NCBI GenBank assembly: GCA_003116875.1
Contig: BCKT01000019.1
Location: 124,001 to 188,000 of the forward strand
DNA from: Takashimella koratensis
Lineage: Eukaryota; Basidiomycota; Tremellomycetes; Trichosporonales; Tetragoniomycetaceae
Direction of reading: 5' to 3'
Length of the DNA: 64,000 bases
The notes below the pieces were generated by a model. The model saw nothing but the letters and a program-made list of their open reading frames with translations. It ran no database searches and was not told the origin of the DNA. A program made the position numbers and the translations under genes. The stretch's first letter is position 1; every line of letters starts with the position of its first letter. This document shows positions 58,353-64,000 of the stretch, piece by piece.

Positions 58353-59344
58353 TTATCCGGAGCCACCAGAGTAGACCTTGCCGAAGGCAAGCTCCTGGAA
58401 CTTGTCGTAGAGCGAGAGGACACCAGCACCGGCGATACCACGGAGGATGTTGGCACCGGCACCCTTGAAGAGGGAGCGGACACCCTCGGCGGCGACGATC
58501 TGGGAACCGGCGTCGAGCATGGACTTGTAGTGGACCTTGGCACCCGAGGTCATCATCATACGACGACGGATAGTGTCGAGCGGGTACGAGGCAAGACCGG
58601 CACCGGTGGTGACACCCCAGCCGAGGAGGAAGGAAGCGAGGAAGTTGCCCTCAAGAGGACCAACGAGGACGACGGGCTTGATCGAGTCGTAGAGACCAAA
58701 GTAGAGACCACGGTAGACAATGATACCGACGACGGACGGGACGAAACCGCGGTAGAGACCGGCGATACCGTCAGAGGCGAGGGTCTTGCGGTAGACGTCG
58801 ATGAGGCCGTTGAACTGACGCGAGCCACCAGACTTGGCAGACTTGTTGTCGTTGGCGAGACGGGTACGGGCGTAGTCGAGCGAGTAGACGAAGAGGAGGG
58901 ACGAGGCACCGGCGGCACCACCCGAGGCGATGTTACCAGCGAACCACTTCCAGTAGCCCTCCGACTTCTTGAAGCCGAACAAGGACTTGAAGTAGTCCTT
59001 GAAGGCAAAGTTGAGCGCCTGGGTGGGGAAGTAACGGATGACGTTGGCGGTGTTACCACGCCACATCGAGGCGAGACCCTCCTCGCGGTAGACACGGCCG
59101 AAGCAGTCGACGATACCCTTGTAAGGGGTAGCGAGACGGCCCTGCTTGATCCTGTCGTGGGTCAACACGTGTTATCCCTGATAAGGAGAGAAATTTGCAC
59201 TCACATCTCATCCTGGTTCTGGACCAAGAGCTTGATACGCTCAATGGGGGCAGCAGCGGTCTTGGCGACAGCGGCAGACACACCTCCCATGAGGAAGTCG
59301 GTCATGAAGGTCTTGAAGTCCTTGGGCTTCTTGTGCTCAGACAT
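58353..59344 (-). CDS. Mitochondrial ADP/ATP carrier (312 aa)
   Basis: Exons 59205-59344 and 58353-59151. The three-repeat carrier fold is complete with PxD/ExxK/R signatures ([27 protein letters not shown]), and the adenine nucleotide carrier hallmark RRRMMM is present. It exchanges cytosolic ADP for matrix ATP across the inner membrane. Codon use is strongly biased, so expression should be high. A leader intron is likely (59350-59446: GTAAGTCTGAC donor side, TAGTCAG acceptor side). A long antisense open frame over this gene is a shadow. Confidence 0.97.
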
Positions 59345-59446
59345 GGTTGCTGACTAGGGGTCGGTCAACATGGGCTCGGAATGGGGTAGAAGGGGTAGTT
59401 TGCGCTCTTGCCGAAGTGGTTGGGTAGGGAGGACTGTCAGACTTAC

Positions 59447-60194
59447 TCTGTGAGGTTGGATGCGAGAGTGGGTGAGAGAGAGGAAGCAGATTCGTTAGTG
59501 AAGAGTCCCGCTCCAACGTGTCCCCTCCGCCCGTTTCCGCCCCGCCGATAAGACGGACTGCATCCGTGGGGGGATAGTGCCCGTCGAGACATGCGAGGTG
59601 GTGGGCGAGGGAGGGGTGAGGGGTGGGGATGGGCAAGGGTGCTCACTTTTTTCAACACCGGGGAGAGGGGGGTATAAGAGAGGTGAATGGAGAAGAGAGA
59701 GGAAGAGGAAGAGAGATGGAGCGACGAGGCGAGAAAAGGACGGGGCGCGGACCGGGCCAGGGAGGGGAGGGGAGGAGGGAGGTGAAAAAAATAAGTGACG
59801 AGGGGTGGCACTGGGTGATTGGGTGACCCTCGTTCACCGCTGCCACGGCCGCCTGGACGGATTAAAGACGGCATTTCACGCGGGGTTTCGGTAGCTATCG
59901 GAAGTGGCATCCTCGTTGACCAACCCACCTCCGTCCAATCAGCCAACCACATAGGATATACACGGCCATGCACGGCCTTCCCCGGCGACACCATACAGCG
60001 CGTGGCTGGGCGCGAGCTAGGGATGCAGGGATCGTACTGGGTCGCGCTCATGGGAGGTGTCGCCCGCGGTGGATGGTTGGCAAGAACACAGGACGACTAG
60101 GTGGCGCGTGGCACTTGTCTCTGGCCGACGTTTGCGACGTCTGTCACATGTCAAGAGCAGTCAACACCTTGCATAGTCCAATGTACGTAACCTA
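59447..60194. promoter_or_regulatory. Intergenic: promoter region of the ADP/ATP carrier
   Basis: No gene is supported. On the carrier strand the region is C/T-rich from 59800 down to 59450 with several CCTCTCC blocks and a CTCTTATACCCCC stretch near 59670 that could supply a TATA-like element. Confidence 0.4.
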
Positions 60195-62643
60195 TCACCA
60201 TCCAAACGTCTCAGTGTGGAGGTAACACTCTACACAACCAATCGAGCCCGCAACAATCTTCAGCTGCTCAGCAGCCACCGCGTTCCGGACATCAAATGTC
60301 ATCTCTTTTGGTCCACACACAACGACCCCAGCTGTCCCGCGCCCTGCGGCTGCGGTCGCGGCTTGGATGTACCGCGCAAGGTTGGGGCGGCCAGGGAGGA
60401 CGTGGGTCTGGTTCGAGACGGCTTTGAGGTCGGATGGGATGGGGGATTCAGCGCTGGGTGATGGAACGGGCTCAAGTTCGTCCATTGACGGGGTCTGGGT
60501 TTTGCTCGGGGTAGGTGTCGAGTCGGCCTGACAGTTAGTGGTAAAAGCAGACGTAACGTACCTTTTCAAGACTGAGAGAGGGGTCGATAGAGCTTATATG
60601 GAAGTCGACGTCGATTTTGATACGCAAAGACGCAGCGGCATTGAACAATGGCTCGCGGAACCACGCAGCGTCGGCTGAGCGGGGGTCAGTCTCTGCCACT
60701 CAACCCGCTTCATCCACTAACCGTAGTGCCGACAAGCATACACTATCGTGACGCTCTTCGCTGTAATCGTGTCCTGCCGATTGACGAGGTCGTGCAGAGC
60801 GCTGAGGATGAACGATCCGCCTGGTGGTGTTAGGCTTCCTCGGATTGATCAGTAGCACTTACCCGAACCACCAGCAATCAATAAGACCCGATCGTACCTT
60901 CCCATATCACCCCAGATTCCTCCATACGGTCCATCGATAAACACCCTGACCTTGTCTCCCTCTACCGCACGGTTATACAAATCTTGAGTCATCCCTCTCC
61001 TCTTCTTTATAAACAGCTTCATCACGTTTCCTCCGGCTTCCGCCTGTACCGCCGGAGATGTTGGCATCGACGCGACAGTGAAGGGGTGCGACGTGAGGGC
61101 GTGGATACTAGGCGTCGCGAAACGGAAAAAGTAATGTTGACCCGCTTTCCATCGGAGGTTGGTAGGGATGGAGATGTGTAACATTTGGTCGTCGATGAAG
61201 GAGATGGAGGCGCGGTGGTGCAGACCATTAAACGTGGCTCGGCCCCATCGCACGATGAGAGAGAGGGTGTATACGACGGCAAAGCCGACAAAGTAGTATC
61301 TGAGTCATGTCAGGCTTGGGTTCACGTAGAGTCAGTGGCGACTCACGCGCTGGTCAAGGTGAAGCCGCAGTGGAGGAACAAGAGGACGATGAACCATGCA
61401 GCCATACTGTGACTGTCAGTTCCAACCTCAAAGTTTTCGAATGACGTACATGTAGTGAAACCTGCACACGTCGTTAGCAAGCCTGACCAACGGTCAGCAC
61501 TCACGACTTGAAAGTCTCGTACCAGCGGTCCCGAATCACACCGATTGACAAGAGCACAAGCGCTGTTTGCGGTATGAGACATATAACTCCCGAGTAAGTG
61601 TAGAAATCCGTTCGCCAGGTTTCCATCATTACCCCAGTTTGGATATCGACAATAATAAATGGGAACGTGTGGATAAGCGCGAGGACATCTATATTCAGAT
61701 ATCAGTTCACAAACTTCGATAAAACCAGGAAGCGAGAGCGAGACGGCGAGAGCCACTCACACATGATCCAGCCAGACCAACGGTGATACACCTGTAAGCG
61801 CTCATGTGAGACCCCAGTCAGGATCGTGATTGGGTTCCACTTGGTAGCGAACATGACTTGGAATGGGAGGATCGCGATCGCCAAGAACCCTGCTCGAGTG
61901 GCTATAGGTGGGCTGTACCCGTAGTCTGTTGCATTAGGCCAGTAGTATGGCTACGGGAGTGGGTCAGTCGAGTATTTTTCGAGACTATGGTGGTCAAGCT
62001 GAGAACGTACCTGAGGTCCGAGGGTGATCGCTGTTGGGGTCAGTAAAGTTGTGTCACGAGTCGGAGACACGCACCAGCGAAAAACAAAATCATGGAAGAA
62101 ACAATCAACGTCTCGCCAAGAGTCAAAGTGTATCCAAAGTTCCTTCCGAGCCTAAATTGCCGACTACCAAGGTAGCCCGCGATCGCCGACGTCCATAGTT
62201 GGAGTGGATCGTTACTGATCGCTCGAGCGAGGGAGCGTTTCACCCTGTGACCGTCAGCACTCGACACGAGCGCAGAGACGTAGGTGTGGACCTGGGGAAG
62301 AGACTCACTTGTGTCGGATCCAGAACCAGAGGTTGAACAGCGTAAAGAGAGCGATACCTGCTGCGTAAAAGTAGGTCGCCGTTTGAGCGTACATCACATC
62401 GGCCCAGTACCTAATCCCACGATTAGTTCCCATCGCAAAGTCACCGCCACAAAGCTCTGCCTTGGGTTACGCGCGCGATGTGGTTAAACAAGAGGTGTAG
62501 ACTCACCAGTCGTGCCATTTCGAATTGAGAACTACACTCTGACATTCTTCTGCAGAGATCATATCGTCGCAAGTTGACATGTCGCGCATATCAGTCATGG
62601 TGGCGAGCGCCGTTGGCGTCGCCATTGACGGTGCCTGTCCCAT
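60195..62643 (-). CDS. Ferric reductase (FRE family) transmembrane flavocytochrome
   Basis: Many short introns; one exon is only 20 nt (62011-62030, ITLGPQ). After an N-terminal Met/Asp-rich stretch come about seven membrane segments. Heme-ligand histidines lie in LQVYHRWSGW, LALIHTFPF, FKSFHYMAAW and FLHCGF. The FAD-binding motif is HPFTVAS. NADPH-binding motifs are VLLIAGGSGGSF and VVVCGPKEM. The product reduces Fe(III), and often Cu(II), at the plasma membrane. It is divergent from a CTR copper transporter 457 bp away, so the pair can reduce and import copper. A Pro/Ser loop lies inside the NADPH domain (TPTPSKTQTPSMDELEPVPS). Confidence 0.92.
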
Positions 62644-63099
62644 GATACCTCAAGTTATTGGACGAGGTACAAGAGTACAAACCCAGCCTGTGAGATTGAG
62701 AGAGGAGGTCGATGCATAGACTACCTCGTTCATGTCCGTGGCCTATATGTCAGAGAGCTGTGAAGGACAGACTTGCTTGGCACCCGCCTCGTGATGGGCG
62801 GTGTCGATACCCTCTAGTCGAAATCAAGTCATCAACCAGTGAGATTCGGAGAATGAAATAAGAGCGCGCCAGTGAGGCCGTTTTAAAATCTCCGTAGGGA
62901 GACTGCCTCGACTGAGTCTATTTAATCAAAGGCCTCATCTTGGTTGTCATTGGCCAACGCCCTGACACCGCTCCAAGATGTACTGTAGTTCGCCCAGACC
63001 TGTGTACCTTGGTGTATGGGTATAAAAGGAGGTCGAAGGCTTATCGCGCGCTCAAGAACGCCCAGGTTTATTTGTACCGGCCCCGTATAATCTGACAAG
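62644..63099. promoter_or_regulatory. Divergent promoter between ferric reductase and CTR gene, TATA at 63021
   Basis: The 456-bp region serves both metal-uptake genes. TATAAAAG at 63021-63028 lies 79 nt before the CTR ATG. No clear copper- or iron-regulator site could be assigned by eye. Confidence 0.6.
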
Positions 63100-63896
63100 A
63101 TGGATATGAGCATGAGTATGGCGTCGACAATGAGTATGGCCGCGACTGCCACCGCCTCGGCTTCTGCGGCCGCTGCCTCCTCTACAGACAGTATGAGCGG
63201 CATGGACATGTCTTCGAGCTGCACCAGTGAGTCTGACCCCTCCTTTATCCCCTCGACCCTCCTCCCGTCCCCTCTCCCTGGCTCAGCTTCTGATCCACCC
63301 CCAGTCTCCATGCTCTGGAACTGGAACACCATCGGGTCCTGCTTCCTCTCCGAATCATGGTACATCAGCACCAAGGCCGAGTTTGGAGGCACAATTACAG
63401 GAATCTTCTTCCTATGCATGGCGATCGAGCTCGTCCGTCGGCTGGGAAGGGAGTATGATCGGCGACTTGTGCTTCAAAGTTCTATCCAGGTAAGCAGCTA
63501 GTGACTGAAGGAGGGGATAGGGGGAGAGTGTTGACTCGATTGCAGCTCGTAACCGACCCCAAGGTCGATGCGGACGGTGGTGTGGTCACGGTCAATACCA
63601 ACGCAGTACCTGTCCCGATCCCATGGATGCAACAAATCATCCGAGGTCTCTTCTATGGGTCGCAATTCACCGCCGCCTTCCTCGTGTAAGCCGTGACGTG
63701 ACGATGTGTTCCTTGAGACCCTACCTCGACCTCTGCTGAGACTGACGAATATAGAATGCTACTAGGCATGTACTTTAACGGTTTCGTACTCTTCGCTATC
63801 TTTCTCGGTCATACGGTCGGATACATTGTCTTTGGTCGAGACTTGGTCGGGATTGACGGGTCGAGTGTGGCCAATGATTCGGGATGCTGCTGCTGA
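63100..63896 (+). CDS. CTR-type copper transporter (197 aa)
   Basis: Exons 63100-63226, 63305-63489, 63546-63685 and 63755-63896. The N-terminus carries Met motifs for Cu(I) capture (MDMSMSMASTMSM, MSGMDMSS). Three membrane segments follow, with the family landmarks MLWNWNTIGSCF, EFGGTITGIFFLCMAIELVR and the GxxxG-type helix FLGHTVGYIVFG. TM2 has a MxxxM-like region as MLLGMYFNGF. The protein ends in Cys residues (SGCCC), a usual Cu(I) hand-off tail. It imports copper as a trimer at the plasma membrane. Confidence 0.93.
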
Positions 63897-64000
63897 GCAC
63901 GGCCCGACACTGGATGGCGACCTTGTATGTGCCTTGAACGTGAAGACGTGTGACCAGTCGGTACGAGTTGATGTGTTATGTATGTGTAGAGGAAATGCTC

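Noticed and set aside
58293..59357. 354-codon plus-strand frame over the ADP/ATP carrier
   Set aside because: It is an antisense shadow caused by strong codon bias in the carrier gene.

Overview
The window looks like nuclear DNA of a basidiomycete yeast, most likely Tremellomycetes (inferred, not proven). The genes are split by many short GT-AG introns, often only 31-40 nt long, with CTGAC or CTAAC branch sites about 10 nt before the acceptor. The conserved proteins are eukaryotic and fungal in type: EF-1alpha, NSA2, Vts1, Rom2-like RhoGEF, NRDE2, SMN, MED7, Sgd1, EXO5, ADP/ATP carrier, ferric reductase and CTR copper transporter.

Region 1-8.9 kb is poor in conserved genes. It holds short, mostly two-exon genes for low-complexity proteins, decayed or duplicated exon-like fragments, and G homopolymers next to assembly gaps. 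Five of the short genes carry a single phase-2 intron. Region 8.9-35 kb is a dense housekeeping block: NRDE2 (-), NSA2 (-) and PXR1/PINX1 (+) on a shared 256-bp promoter, TEF1 (+), VTS1 (+), TVP23 (+), SMN (-), a double-DH Rho exchange factor (+) and a type II NADH dehydrogenase (+). A cyclase-family protein (+) follows to 36.4 kb.

Region 36.7-46.4 kb is the accessory centre. A tRNA-Gly gene is cut in its anticodon loop. Its 5' half lies at 36695-36727 and its 3' half at 46398-46431, and the two halves still pair perfectly. Between them is a 9.7-kb insertion with 20 copies of a 7-bp repeat, a LINE (non-LTR retrotransposon) with intact reverse transcriptase and RNase H but an endonuclease missing its N-terminal half, a complete minus-strand tRNA gene, telomere-like repeats and a run of UUCG-loop hairpins.

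Region 46.8-64 kb returns to housekeeping genes: MED7 (-), SGD1/NOM1 (-), a SHE3-like coiled-coil protein (+), a CCDC43-like protein (-), a small membrane protein (+), EXO5 (-) and an ADP/ATP carrier (-). It ends with a divergent ferric reductase (-) and CTR copper transporter (+), a natural metal-uptake pair.

Microexons recur: 6 nt in NSA2, 8 nt in EXO5 and 14 nt in TEF1. All coordinates were worked out by eye from reading frames and splice signals, and no searches were run.
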